This document shows, one piece after another, positions 19,153-28,493 of a stretch of DNA of 42,474 nucleotides. The notes beneath the pieces were generated by a model that was given only the letters and a program-made list of their open reading frames with translations, made no database searches and had not been told where the DNA came from. The DNA comes from Gemmataceae bacterium. GTDB lineage: Bacteria > Planctomycetota > Planctomycetia > Gemmatales > Gemmataceae. Location: positions 1-42,474 of the forward strand of contig JAIEPT010000010.1 of the NCBI GenBank assembly GCA_019748295.1. The letters are read 5' to 3'. Every line of letters begins with the position of its first letter. Position 1 is the stretch's first letter. The translations under genes were made by a program, and so were the position numbers.

Positions 19153-20457
19153 TTACGCCATCAGTTCTTGAATCGGCGTGGGATCGCTCACGATGTGCGA
19201 CGGGCGGCCTTCGCCGGAGTAGAGGATTTTGTTCGGGTCGATGCCCAGCTTGAGATAGATGGACGACACGAAGTTTTCCGGCGAATGCGTTCGGCCCACG
19301 GGGCTGTAGCCGCGCACGTCGGTGGCGCCGACGCAGATGCCGCCCGGCGTGCCGCCGCCGGCGAACAGCACCGACATCGAGTTCGACCAGTGGTCGCGGC
19401 CCGCATCCTTGTTGATCTGCGGCGTGCGGCCGAACTCGCCCAGGACGATCACCATCGTGCGCTCGAGCATGCCGCGCTGGTGCAGGTCGTCGATCAAAGT
19501 CGCGACGACTTGGTCCACGCTGGGCAGCAGATTGCGGAGCGACGAGAATAGATTCGTGTGATGGTCCCAACCGCCGTGGTAGAGCGTCACCCACGGCACA
19601 CCTGCTTCGACCAGGCGACGAGCGAGCAATGCGCGTTGGCCGAACGGCGAGCGGCCATAGCGGTCGCGAACTCGTTCGGATTCGCGGTGAATATCGAAAG
19701 CGGCCTGGGCCTGGACGGACGAAATCAGGTCGTAGCCCTGGCGATAGTTTTCGTCAAGCGAAGCGGCGGGGTCGCCGGAGGCGGGATCAAGCAGACGCTG
19801 CATGCGATCGACTTCGCGGCGAATTTCCTGACGCGAGCCGAATCTGCCTTCCGAAAGACCGGCGGGTAGAGCCACATCACGGACGCGAAACCCGGGCGTG
19901 TTCGGATTGTCTTGCACGACGAAGGGGGCAAAGCGGGCGCCCAGGAAATTCGGCCCACCGGAGCGCGACATTTCAGGCATCGAGAAATAAGCAGGAAGGC
20001 CGTTCGGCGCGGGGAGTTCGTGAGCGACGACGGAGCCCATGCTGGGGTGGTAGCTGACGAAGGCGCCGCAGCCGACCGGAATGCGCGGCGGAGCGCCGGT
20101 CATGAGGTAGTGGTTTCCGGCGCCGTGGTTTCCTTGGTCATGCCGCATCGAGCGGATAATCGCGAGCTTGTCGCTCATCGCGGCAAGCTTGGACATGTGC
20201 TCGGAGAAGTGCATGCCCGAGGTGCGCGTCGCAATCGGCTTGAACTCGCCGCGAATCTCCGCGGGGGCGTCCGGCTTGGGGTCGAAGGTTTCGTAATGCG
20301 TCGGCCCGCCATCGAGCCAAACGAGGATGCACGCATCCGCCTTCGGGGCGATGGCGCGGTCGCTGGCATGGACCTTGAGGCGCAATCCGTTGACGAACGA
20401 CCCGCCAAGTAGGCCGCCCAGGCCGAGCTTCAAGCAATCGCGACGATTCGGCATCAT
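19153..20457 (-). CDS. Tat-exported DUF1501 protein
   Basis: The 434-residue protein belongs to DUF1501, a planctomycete-expanded branch of the alkaline phosphatase/sulfatase superfamily. A twin-arginine signal is visible at the N-terminus (NRRDCLKLGLGGLLGG). Family segments include CILVWLDGGPTHYETFDPKP (about 43-62), DKLAIIRSMRHDQGNHGAGNHYLMTG (about 96-121), the HHTN and EFGRTPQIN segments and GRDHWSNSMSVLFAGGG near 365. The His/Asp-rich positions suggest a metal site, but the reaction is not known. It is the middle gene of a DUF1553-DUF1501-PPC set, a common planctomycete arrangement, and probably works with the upstream cytochrome-like protein outside the cytoplasm. Confidence 0.93.
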   Translation of the reverse strand: MMPNRRDCLKLGLGGLLGGSFVNGLRLKVHASDRAIAPKADACILVWLDGGPTHYETFDPKPDAPAEIRGEFKPIATRTSGMHFSEHMSKLAAMSDKLAIIRSMRHDQGNHGAGNHYLMTGAPPRIPVGCGAFVSYHPSMGSVVAHELPAPNGLPAYFSMPEMSRSGGPNFLGARFAPFVVQDNPNTPGFRVRDVALPAGLSEGRFGSRQEIRREVDRMQRLLDPASGDPAASLDENYRQGYDLISSVQAQAAFDIHRESERVRDRYGRSPFGQRALLARRLVEAGVPWVTLYHGGWDHHTNLFSSLRNLLPSVDQVVATLIDDLHQRGMLERTMVIVLGEFGRTPQINKDAGRDHWSNSMSVLFAGGGTPGGICVGATDVRGYSPVGRTHSPENFVSSIYLKLGIDPNKILYSGEGRPSHIVSDPTPIQELMA

Positions 20458-20488
20458 GGCAAATCCCTCTTCAGGCCATCGGCTCGTA

Positions 20489-20679
20489 GAGAGTAGTCCT
20501 CACGCTCCGCGTGAGGTCAGCGGCGATGTGAGGTCAGACGATCGTGGAAACAAGTTTATTAACTTGTTTAAGTGGCCTCAGAAGATCCAATTCCGACAAG
20601 TTGATAAACTTGTCGCCACGAAAGACAAGCCTGACCTCACATCGCCGCTGACCTCACGCGGAGCGTGAGGACTACTCTC
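20489..20679 (+). repeat. dispersed palindromic element, copy 2
   Basis: This 191-bp copy has the same orientation as copy 1, with arms starting gagagtagtcctcacgctcc and inner arms acaagtttattaacttgt and acaagttgataaacttgt. Its loop differs from that of copy 1. It occupies almost the whole gap between the DUF1553 stop (20686) and the DUF1501 start (20457). The two genes would be cotranscribed through it unless it terminates. Confidence 0.9.
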
Positions 20680-20685
20680 CCAAAC

Positions 20686-23124
20686 TCAATCCTTGAACAC
20701 GAATTCCGGCGTATTCAGCAACGCCCAGAGCAAATCTTCGGCAGCTTGTCGGCGGTTGGCCGCCTCGAATCGGCGGATGGCCTGGCTGCGTTCTTCGGCG
20801 TTCGGCTGACGGGCGTATACCCAAAGATACAGCTCTTCGACGATTTCCGCAGGCGTTTTCTTGCTCGCAGCCAGTTTTGCCGGGCGGCCCGCGTCCCCCG
20901 TCACCTTGCTCGCGAGATTCGGCGAGTTCATCAGGTGGAGCGCCTGCACCACGGTCGTATCGGGCAAGCGTTCGCAGGGCGGATCTTGATTCGGGTTCGG
21001 CCGGCCGAAACTGTCGAGGAAGATCGACGAGGTTCGCACCGTCCATTGTTCGATGGCACGTGTGCCCGGCGCCCCGGCGTCGAAGTTCTCGCGCACGCCG
21101 ACGATATCGCTGACGGCATCGAGCATCGCCTCGGCCCGCAGGCGCTGACGGTAGTGCCGTGAGAAGTTCCGCAGGTCGCCGACATTGGTCGAGTTCGGGA
21201 TCGATGAAAGCGCGTAGACATGCGACGTCATGATTCGGCGAACCAGCTTCTTGAGGTCGTACCCGTCCTCGTGGAATTGTTCGGCCAACGCATCGAGCAA
21301 GGGGCCGTTGGTCGGCGGATTGGTCGCTCGCAGGTCGTCGATCGGTTCGACGATGCCGCGGCCCATCAGGTCCGCCCACACGCGATTGACCTGCACCTTT
21401 GCGAAGTATTTCTGGTTCTCGCTGAGGATCCAGCGGACAAGACCCTCGCGAAGATCGTCGTCCGGACCGACCTCGGGAGTTTCTCCGAACAGCGGCTTCG
21501 GCTGCATTTCTTTGCCGAGGCGCGGATGCTTGAGCGAACCGGTTTTTTGAGCGAACACGATCTCCTCGCCGCCTGAGATCGGCGGCGACAGGCCGACGCC
21601 CTTGCGTCCCAGCCGGGAGAAATAGGCGGCGAAATGGAAGAAATCGTCCTGGCTCCAGACCTCGAAGGGATGGTGATGGCACTTCGCGCAATCGAGGCGG
21701 ATGCCGAGAAAGAGCTGGCTCGCCACGGTCGCGATCTCTTCCGGCTCCCGCCGATCGCGATAGAAGACCGTGGCCCCATTGCGGAAGCTGCTCCCCTGGG
21801 CCGTCAACATCGCGCGGACGAACTGGTCGTAGGGCATGTTGCGACGGAAGGCGTCGCGGAGCCACGAGTCCATGCTGAAGACGGCCTTGATGCCGACGCG
21901 ATAGGGGTTGGGCCGCAGCAGGTCCGCCCATTTGTTCGCCCAGAAGTCGCCCCATTCGGGCCGATCGAGCAATCGTTCGACCAGCTTCGCACGGCGATCA
22001 GGGGACGCATCCGCGAGAAACTCGCGCGTTTCGTCCGGCGTGGGAATGCGGCCAATCACATCGAGATAAGCCCTGCGAAGGAACGTCGCATCGCTGCACG
22101 CTTCGGAAGGGGCGATACCGAGTTTCGCCAGCTTGTTCCAGACATGCTCGTCGATGAAGTTCAGCTTCGGCAGCTTCGCATACGATTCGGGAGCCGCGGG
22201 CTTGGCGACGGGGATCAGCACATTGCAGACGGCGAACTTTTCGAGGTAGCGGGCCATGATCGCCGCCTCGCCCGGCAATGGTCCGGCTTGCACGCGTCCC
22301 CTCGCATCGACGGCGGCGACGACGCTTTCGTTCGACTGGTACATCGCGAGATGCGTCACGTCCTTGGTCGAGCCGTCCGCGAAATGTGCGGTGACGGCGA
22401 GTTGCTGAGCGGTCTTCGCATCGAGAATGCGTTCGCTCGGCTCCATGCTGATCCGCAGCAATTTCGCCTCTATGGGCGGCGTGCGCGGAGTGCCGGAGGC
22501 GATCCAGCGACGCATCGTTTCATAAAGCGGATCGCCGATTCGAATCTTTCGCCCGCCGCCGTGCGCGATTTCGCCGGCGCCTTTCAGCAGCAGCAAACTG
22601 GAAGCCGGTGAAGCGGGGAAGACTCGGCGTCCGCGGTTTTCGACGGTGAGAGCCGCGAAGTCGAAATCGTCGTCGAAGCCGAGCAGCGACAACTGAAAGC
22701 CATTCTGCCCGCGCGTTTTGCCGTGGCAGGGGCCGCTATTGCATCCCGCTCGCGCGAGGATCGGTTGCACGTCTTTCTCGAAAGTCACGGGCAAATGAAT
22801 CGCCGCATCGCGAACCGCGACTTTGATCGTCGTTTCCTTGCCCCGTGCTTTGGCCTGGATCGTCGTCTCGCCATTTCCAAGAGGAAAGGCAATGCCGTCC
22901 GCCGTGACCGCAATTACGTTCGGATTCGTGGAAACGAAGGTTGTCTCGGAGGTGACGTCGATCGTCTTGGCGCCAATCGTCGCGGCGATGAGGAGTTGCT
23001 GGCGATCATCCTTGCCTCGCAGCGAAATCGACGGAGGGAAGGGACGCAACGCCTCGGCAGGGGCCTGGGCCATCACCGGAGCGGCGAACGCGAACGCAGC
23101 CAACGCAATCCAAAGGCGGGGCAT
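20686..23124 (-). CDS. exported DUF1549/DUF1553 cytochrome-c-like protein with Ig-like domains
   Basis: The 812-residue protein begins with a signal peptide (MPRLWIALAAFAFAAPVMAQA). A bacterial Ig-like part (about 35-105) precedes a CX4CH heme-type motif (CNSGPCHG, about 127-134). A second Ig-like stretch lies near 220-300. DUF1549 follows (about 325-530) and contains CAKCHHHPFEVW (about 478), a standard CXXCH site. DUF1553 (about 570-812) holds NRVWADLMGRGIVEPIDDLR and ends TPEFVFKD. Two heme sites imply an exported electron-transfer protein, to be matured by ResB/CcsA. The start at 23124 gives a clean signal peptide, while an upstream ATG at 23187 would add 21 unsuited residues. It is first in a DUF1553-DUF1501-PPC cluster and divergent from the PVC-type gene across a large palindrome. 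Confidence 0.92.
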   Translation of the reverse strand: MPRLWIALAAFAFAAPVMAQAPAEALRPFPPSISLRGKDDRQQLLIAATIGAKTIDVTSETTFVSTNPNVIAVTADGIAFPLGNGETTIQAKARGKETTIKVAVRDAAIHLPVTFEKDVQPILARAGCNSGPCHGKTRGQNGFQLSLLGFDDDFDFAALTVENRGRRVFPASPASSLLLLKGAGEIAHGGGRKIRIGDPLYETMRRWIASGTPRTPPIEAKLLRISMEPSERILDAKTAQQLAVTAHFADGSTKDVTHLAMYQSNESVVAAVDARGRVQAGPLPGEAAIMARYLEKFAVCNVLIPVAKPAAPESYAKLPKLNFIDEHVWNKLAKLGIAPSEACSDATFLRRAYLDVIGRIPTPDETREFLADASPDRRAKLVERLLDRPEWGDFWANKWADLLRPNPYRVGIKAVFSMDSWLRDAFRRNMPYDQFVRAMLTAQGSSFRNGATVFYRDRREPEEIATVASQLFLGIRLDCAKCHHHPFEVWSQDDFFHFAAYFSRLGRKGVGLSPPISGGEEIVFAQKTGSLKHPRLGKEMQPKPLFGETPEVGPDDDLREGLVRWILSENQKYFAKVQVNRVWADLMGRGIVEPIDDLRATNPPTNGPLLDALAEQFHEDGYDLKKLVRRIMTSHVYALSSIPNSTNVGDLRNFSRHYRQRLRAEAMLDAVSDIVGVRENFDAGAPGTRAIEQWTVRTSSIFLDSFGRPNPNQDPPCERLPDTTVVQALHLMNSPNLASKVTGDAGRPAKLAASKKTPAEIVEELYLWVYARQPNAEERSQAIRRFEAANRRQAAEDLLWALLNTPEFVFKD

Positions 23125-23206
23125 TGAAAGCTCGAAACCGGCGGGAAAATCAGCAAAAGGCAGGTAGCGACAGCATAAAGCAAGCAAGACCGAGCTGCAA
23201 CTGCTT

Positions 23207-23379
23207 CCGCGATGACGTTGGCGAGCAGCCGCTGTTAGGCGGCTGGTATAGCATCATGCACAAGTCACAAGTCTATTATTCGCACGCGGTTCGATTGCCG
23301 AATCGTCTGGGCAACAAGAGACTCGTGCTTGATGCTATACCAGCCGCCTAACAGCGGCTGCTCGCCAACGTCATCGCGG
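23207..23379. repeat. 173-bp element with 50-bp perfect inverted arms
   Basis: Arm 23207-23256 is the exact reverse complement of 23330-23379, and pairing continues imperfectly for about 8 bp inward. The arms start ccgcgatgacgttggcgagc. The 73-bp centre has no gene. The element sits in the 325-bp divergent promoter region of the DUF1553 and PVC-type genes. It is unrelated to the 190-bp family and looks like a MITE or a cruciform-forming repeat. The remainder of the gap shows no further clear site apart from aaggt before the start at 23450. Confidence 0.92.
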
Positions 23380-23449
23380 CATTTGCGATGGCGTAAACGA
23401 TTCGCTATGCTGCAACGCTCCCTCCTCGCCTTCCGAAGGTTGCTCTCCC

Positions 23450-26400
23450 ATGGCGTCACGATTGGTTTTGCTTGTGGCTGGTTTCATCGCCATCGCCGGC
23501 TTAGTGGCCGCGCATGAGCCCGGCGAGTTTCCGCAGCCGAAAAACACGCAGAAGGAAACGATCCCGTTCCTTTCGCCGCAGGAATCGCTCAAGAAACTGA
23601 AGCTGCCTGAAGGCTTCCAGGCGACCCTGTTCGCCGCTGAGCCCGACGTGCAGCAGCCGATCGCGATGACGTTCGATTCGCGAGGCCGACTCTGGGTCGC
23701 CGAGAATTACACCTATGCCGAATCGAAGGTCAACTTCGACCTGACGCAGAGCGACCGCATCGTGATCCTGGAAGACACGGACCACGACGGCAAACACGAC
23801 AAACGAACGGTTTTTTGGGACAAAGGGAAACGCCTTACCAGCATCGAAGTCGGCTTCGGCGGCGTGTGGGCGTTGTGTGCCCCCTACCTCTATTTCATCC
23901 CCGACCGCGATGGCGACGACAGGCCGGACGGCGAGCCAATCGTGATGCTCGACGGCTGGAACGACAGCGCCGTCCGTCACAATATCGTCAACGGCCTCAA
24001 GTGGGGCCCCGACGGCTGGCTTTATGGGCGACATGGCATCATGGCGGAATCGAATGTGGGCGTCCCCGGAACGCCCGCGGACAAGCGAACGAAGATCAGT
24101 TGCGGCATCTGGCGATTCCATCCGGTCACGAAGAAATTCGAGGTCGTCTGTTGGGGCACGACCAATTCATGGGGCCATGATTGGGATCAGCATGGCGAGT
24201 TGTTCTTCATCAACACCGTCATCGGCCATCTGTGGCACGCGGTCCCCGGCGCCCATTTCCGCCGGATGTATGGGGCGGACCCGAATCCCCACACCTATCA
24301 GTTGATCGAGCAGACGGCCGATCACTTCCACTGGGACACCGTCGAAAATTGGGCCGACATTCGCAGCAAGGGAGTAACCGCGACCACCGATCAGGCCGGC
24401 GGCGGCCATGCTCATTCGGGCATGATGATCTATCAAGGCGACAACTGGCCCGAGAAGTATCGCAACACGCTCTTCACGCTCAATCTGCATGGCCGACGCA
24501 TCAACAACGATCGGCTCGAACGCAAAGGCGCCGGCTACGTCGGCAAGCATGCGCCGGATCACCTCCGCAGCGACGATCCCTACTTCCGCGGCATCGAACT
24601 CATCAGCGGCCCGGACGGCGGCGTCTATGTCGCGGATTGGTCCGACATCGGCGAATGCCATGACAACGACGGCGTCCACCGCACCTCGGGCCGCATTTAC
24701 AAGGTGACTTACGGGAAGACTCAGGCGCCCAGGATTCCGGACATCGCCAAGCTGAGCGACATGGAACTTGCCGAACTGCAACTGCATCCCAACGATTGGT
24801 ACTCCCGGCAATCGAGGCGGGTGTTGCAAGAGCGGGCGGCGGCGGGGAAGGACGTTGCCGATGCAACTAAGGAACTGAGCCGAATCGTGAATGCGGAGAA
24901 AGATACCGTCAAGCGACTGCGCGCTATGTGGGGCCTTCATGTGGCCGGAGGCCTGAACGAGGCGATGTTGCTCCGCTTGCTTGAAGATGCCGACGAGCAT
25001 ATTCGCGTGGCCGCGATTCGGTTGCTCGTCGATACGGCTCCGCCGTCGAAGGCGGCGGCGGAAGCATTTGTGAACCATGCCGCGAAGGACGCGTCGGGGC
25101 TGGTGCTGCTGCATCTTGCATCCGCGGCCCAATCGCTCCCTGCTGAAGATCGCTGGAAAATCATCGCTCCGCTAAGCCAGCATGGCGATTTCCGGAACGA
25201 TGCCAGCTTGCCGCTCATGATGTGGTTCGGCATGGAAGGCGGCGTCCTTGCGAATCCGCCGAAGGCGGTCGAGGTCGCGATCTCGTCCAAGCTGTCGCTG
25301 CTCCGTCGCTTCATCGCCCGGCGATTGACGAGCGGACTGGCGAAACAATCGGACGCGGTCGGCAAGCTGCTCGAAGCCACCGCGAAAGCCGAAGATTTCC
25401 GCATCCATTACGATGTGCTGGGCGGAATGACCGACGCGATGCGAGGCTGGCGCAAAACGTCGCCGCCGCCGGGATGGGAGGCAGCGCAGACGAAATTCGC
25501 GGCGAGTTCCAACCCAAGCGTGCGATCAATGGCGCGAGAACTCGCAGTCGTCTTCGGCGACGGCCGAGCGCTCGATGAGTTGAAGGCGGTGGTCGTTTCC
25601 GAGAAGGAGCCGCTCGAAAGCCGCAAACGTGCCATCCAGGTGCTCGCGGAGAATCGAGCCCCTGACCTGATGTCCACGTTGGTCAAATTGCTCGACGATC
25701 GCGACCTTGCCGCGGACGCCATCCGTTCTCTTGCAACGCTCGATCGCCCCGAGGTTGCCAAGACGCTCGTCGAACGTTTGCCGACGATGAAAACCGGTGG
25801 CCGCACGGAAGCGATCGCAGTCCTCTCGGGGCGTGTCGAATGGGCTAAATTGCTGTTCCAATCGATCGATGAAAAGAAGGTGGATCGCGAGGCCGTCGCC
25901 GTCTTCCAGGTTCGGCAGATGCAGAACCTAAAGGACGACGGCGTGCAAAAGACGCTCGCCCGGCTTTGGCCCGAACTGCGGCCCATCTCCTCGCAGAAGC
26001 AATCGCTCATCGGCCATTACCGCAAGGTGATGACGGAAGAATCGCTTGCCAAGGGGGACCGCACCAAGGGGAAGGCAGTGTGGGTCAAGAACTGCGCGAG
26101 TTGCCACACGCTGTTCGGCGAAGGGGGCAAGATCGGCCCCGACCTCACGGGGTCGCAGCGGACCAATCTCGAATACCTGCTCGAAAACATCATCGACCCC
26201 AGTTCGAGCCTCGCCCCCGAATTCCGCATGTCGATCCTCGTGATGAACGATGGCCGCACGATTCAGGGCATCGTTGTCTCCAAGAACGAGCAAACGCTTG
26301 TTGTGCAAACGCCCACCGAACGCCTGACGCTCCGCAAAGCCGATGCGGAAAGCGTAACGGAAACCCGCCAATCGCTGATGCCCGAAGGCTTGCTCGACGT

Positions 26401-26464
26401 GCTGAAGCGCGAGGAGCAGATCGACCTGTTCGCGTACCTGATGAGCCAAAGCCGCGACCGTTGA
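23450..26464 (+). CDS. PVC-type heme-binding, membrane-bound dehydrogenase-like protein
   Basis: The 1004-residue protein starts with a signal peptide (LVLLVAGFIAIAGLVAAHEP). A six-bladed propeller of the sugar/sorbosone dehydrogenase type follows (about 45-420), with GFQATLFAAEPDVQQPIAMTFD near its start and GPDGGVYVADWSDIGECHDN near 388. HEAT-like helical repeats fill about 430-840. A C-terminal cytochrome c domain has CASCH (about 881) and the family tail RMSILVMNDGRTIQGIV (about 926-942). These very large fusions are typical of the PVC superphylum and are thought to oxidise sugars or related compounds and pass electrons to the heme, though substrates are rarely known. It is divergent from the DUF1553 cluster and may be coregulated with it. 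Confidence 0.93.
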   Translation: MASRLVLLVAGFIAIAGLVAAHEPGEFPQPKNTQKETIPFLSPQESLKKLKLPEGFQATLFAAEPDVQQPIAMTFDSRGRLWVAENYTYAESKVNFDLTQSDRIVILEDTDHDGKHDKRTVFWDKGKRLTSIEVGFGGVWALCAPYLYFIPDRDGDDRPDGEPIVMLDGWNDSAVRHNIVNGLKWGPDGWLYGRHGIMAESNVGVPGTPADKRTKISCGIWRFHPVTKKFEVVCWGTTNSWGHDWDQHGELFFINTVIGHLWHAVPGAHFRRMYGADPNPHTYQLIEQTADHFHWDTVENWADIRSKGVTATTDQAGGGHAHSGMMIYQGDNWPEKYRNTLFTLNLHGRRINNDRLERKGAGYVGKHAPDHLRSDDPYFRGIELISGPDGGVYVADWSDIGECHDNDGVHRTSGRIYKVTYGKTQAPRIPDIAKLSDMELAELQLHPNDWYSRQSRRVLQERAAAGKDVADATKELSRIVNAEKDTVKRLRAMWGLHVAGGLNEAMLLRLLEDADEHIRVAAIRLLVDTAPPSKAAAEAFVNHAAKDASGLVLLHLASAAQSLPAEDRWKIIAPLSQHGDFRNDASLPLMMWFGMEGGVLANPPKAVEVAISSKLSLLRRFIARRLTSGLAKQSDAVGKLLEATAKAEDFRIHYDVLGGMTDAMRGWRKTSPPPGWEAAQTKFAASSNPSVRSMARELAVVFGDGRALDELKAVVVSEKEPLESRKRAIQVLAENRAPDLMSTLVKLLDDRDLAADAIRSLATLDRPEVAKTLVERLPTMKTGGRTEAIAVLSGRVEWAKLLFQSIDEKKVDREAVAVFQVRQMQNLKDDGVQKTLARLWPELRPISSQKQSLIGHYRKVMTEESLAKGDRTKGKAVWVKNCASCHTLFGEGGKIGPDLTGSQRTNLEYLLENIIDPSSSLAPEFRMSILVMNDGRTIQGIVVSKNEQTLVVQTPTERLTLRKADAESVTETRQSLMPEGLLDVLKREEQIDLFAYLMSQSRDR

Positions 26465-26591
26465 GGTGCGGACGAATGCGCAGCCACGCAGCCGAACACC
26501 CACGCCGGGTCGCAGCCTTTTGGATGGCCCGCCTGCCCAGGGCGCGTTAGCATCTTCTCGTCAACGTTTCCCCCCGCATCAGGAGCGTCTT

Positions 26592-27434
26592 GTGCCCATC
26601 GAACCGCTTGCCGTCGGCGTCTGTTCTTGGTCCTTGCAGGTCACCAGCATCCCGGAGTTGAAGGACTTCCTCGATCGGCTCGGCGTCGATGTCGTGCAGA
26701 TCGCGTGCGGCGATCCGCATCATGCCTCGTGGGCCGAAGGGGAAGAGATGCCGAAGGCGGCGTTTGCTGCCGGCTTTCGCTTGTCGGGGGCAATGCTTGG
26801 CTTTCCCGGCGAGGACTACACCACTCCCGAGACGATCCAGAACACTGGTGGGTTCGGCAACCCGGCCACTCGCGTGGAGCGACTCGAACGCCTGAAATGG
26901 GCCCTCGATCGCACGCTCGCCCTCGGACTCGCCGATCTCACGATGCACGCGGGCTTTCTGCCTGAGCCGGGCGAACCGGATCGAAAACCGTTTTTGGACA
27001 CGCTGGGGAAGGTCAGCCAACTGGCCGCGGACAAGGGCGTGACGGTGGCGTTCGAGACGGGACAGGAGACGGCCGACTTGCTTCGCCGCACGCTCGACGA
27101 CCTCAAGTGTGCGAACCTAAAGGTCAATTTCGACCCGGCCAACATGTTGCTTTACGACAAGGGCGACCCGATTCGGGCCGTCGAAATCCTGGGGCCCGAC
27201 ATCCGGAGCGTCCACGTGAAGGATGCGATCGTCACCAAGGTTCCCGGCACTTGGGGCGAAGAAGCGCCTCTTGGCAAAGGCCAGGTGGACATCGCCCGCT
27301 TTTTGAAAACGCTGCAACAGGTTGGTTACTGCGGGCCGCTGTGCATCGAGCGCGAGGTGGGAAGCCAGCAGCAGCGCTTCGACGATATCGCTCACGGCAT
27401 CCGCTTCGTGCGCGAATGCCTTGCGGCAGCGTAA
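26592..27434 (+). CDS. sugar phosphate isomerase/epimerase-like TIM-barrel protein
   Basis: The 280-residue protein fits the AP-endonuclease-2-like (xylose isomerase-like) TIM-barrel fold. Expected metal-binding segments are present: MHAGFLPEPG (about 118-127), VTVAFETGQE (about 154-163), VNFDPANML (about 184-192), SVHVKDAI (about 208-215) and CIEREVG near 254. Catalysis by ketose epimerisation or isomerisation of an unknown sugar is likely. The GTG at 26592 is chosen because aggag at 26581 sits 6 bases upstream. The frame continues upstream with no comparable site. It follows the PVC-type gene by 127 bp and could share its regulation. Confidence 0.88.
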   Translation: MPIEPLAVGVCSWSLQVTSIPELKDFLDRLGVDVVQIACGDPHHASWAEGEEMPKAAFAAGFRLSGAMLGFPGEDYTTPETIQNTGGFGNPATRVERLERLKWALDRTLALGLADLTMHAGFLPEPGEPDRKPFLDTLGKVSQLAADKGVTVAFETGQETADLLRRTLDDLKCANLKVNFDPANMLLYDKGDPIRAVEILGPDIRSVHVKDAIVTKVPGTWGEEAPLGKGQVDIARFLKTLQQVGYCGPLCIEREVGSQQQRFDDIAHGIRFVRECLAAA

Positions 27435-27486
27435 ATACGCGAACAAGAACGCTTGGAGATTGTTGCAAAAAGCCGGCGGCCGATTG

Positions 27487-27510
27487 GGAGGGCGAGGCGC
27501 CTCGCCCTCC
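27487..27510. terminator. perfect 24-bp palindrome between convergent genes
   Basis: A 12-bp arm (ggagggcgaggc) is followed directly by its exact reverse complement. It lies 52 bp after the isomerase-like stop and 23 bp from the stop of the opposing gene. It is the most perfect member of the GGAGGGCGAGG family in the window. A two-way terminator role is likely from its place, although no T-run follows it. Confidence 0.6.
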
Positions 27511-27533
27511 TCGCCCGCCCAGCCATCCATAGG

Positions 27534-28493
27534 TCAGTCGTCATCGTCGGACAGGATATTCAGAACTTCAACGAACTCTTCCGGCGGGTAGAAGTGCAGA
27601 TTGCGGTTTTCGAGGCGGAACGGCAGATCGTGGTATTCGCCGTTTTGATACCAGTAGAGCCGCGGGCTGATCGAACCGGGGCCCTGTTTTTCAAGTGCGA
27701 CGACGAGCGGGATGATCCGAGGAATGGCTTGGATCACCTTGGGATCGTCGATCGCGTAGGTCAGCATCACATGGCGATGCGGCACGGCGACCAAGGCGCC
27801 GTATCGGCCCAGCACCTCGGGCCGTTCGTCCAATAGCAAAGCATGGCTTGCGACGAAGAAGCTTTCGTCGGCGAACAGCGTCGCCTGCATGCCGTCGCCC
27901 AATTCTTGATCGCTGAGATCGGGGATGCAGGTTTCCCGCACGTTGGCGAGGGCGATGGAAAACAGTTCGTCGTTACTGCGGCCCCACGGCTTGATCTCTT
28001 CGGGCCGTACGTTGCGGACGGAGGAGGGCAAATCGTAGACGAGGGCCGTCACCGTGCCCGGCAAATCGCTGCGCCAAATCATCCGGCGTTCATCGCGGCT
28101 GCCGAGGCATTCTTCGGGCCAGATGCGGACGGAAAGGATCTCGGCCACCTTGTCGAAATCGCGGATGATCTCGTCGAGTCGTCGTTGCTCGGTCTGGCTA
28201 CGCGAGAGGATGCGGAAGTGTTCCTCGATCAGATTCGGCCAATCCATTTCCGGGGCATGGGCGCAGAGCTGGGCCAGATTGGCGAGGCCGACATGGCTGA
28301 GCCCGTCGTTCTGCCTGGGATCGAGAGTGAGGACGCCATCGCCCCAAACGCATTGGCGCCGGCGCTGGGCGAAGCGGCGTTCGACGAGGCCGCGGAAGGA
28401 GCGGAATTGCCGTGGGGAAAGAAAGGAAGCCCATTCCGGCGCCGGGGGAGCGGGGCGAAAGAGCCGATCGACGAAATTGCGCCAAAAACCCAT
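27534..28493 (-). CDS. conserved hypothetical protein, possibly DUF1444-like
   Basis: The 319-residue soluble protein has no signal peptide. An N-terminal helical part (about 1-110) is followed by a mixed alpha/beta region with VRIWPEECLGSRDERRMIWR, LVYDLPSSVRNVRPEEIKPWG and a Ser-Ile-Ala-Leu-Ala-Asn-Val segment. This order of a basic Arg/Trp stretch, an acidic LVYDLP strand, then W-G and an ALAN helix loosely resembles DUF1444 (YtpQ-like) proteins of unknown function. The C-terminus ends in Asp4. The ATG at 28493 is chosen at MGFWRNF, while an upstream start at 28547 adds residues with no clear support. It is divergent from alanine dehydrogenase with a 178-bp gap. Confidence 0.7.
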   Translation of the reverse strand: MGFWRNFVDRLFRPAPPAPEWASFLSPRQFRSFRGLVERRFAQRRRQCVWGDGVLTLDPRQNDGLSHVGLANLAQLCAHAPEMDWPNLIEEHFRILSRSQTEQRRLDEIIRDFDKVAEILSVRIWPEECLGSRDERRMIWRSDLPGTVTALVYDLPSSVRNVRPEEIKPWGRSNDELFSIALANVRETCIPDLSDQELGDGMQATLFADESFFVASHALLLDERPEVLGRYGALVAVPHRHVMLTYAIDDPKVIQAIPRIIPLVVALEKQGPGSISPRLYWYQNGEYHDLPFRLENRNLHFYPPEEFVEVLNILSDDDD

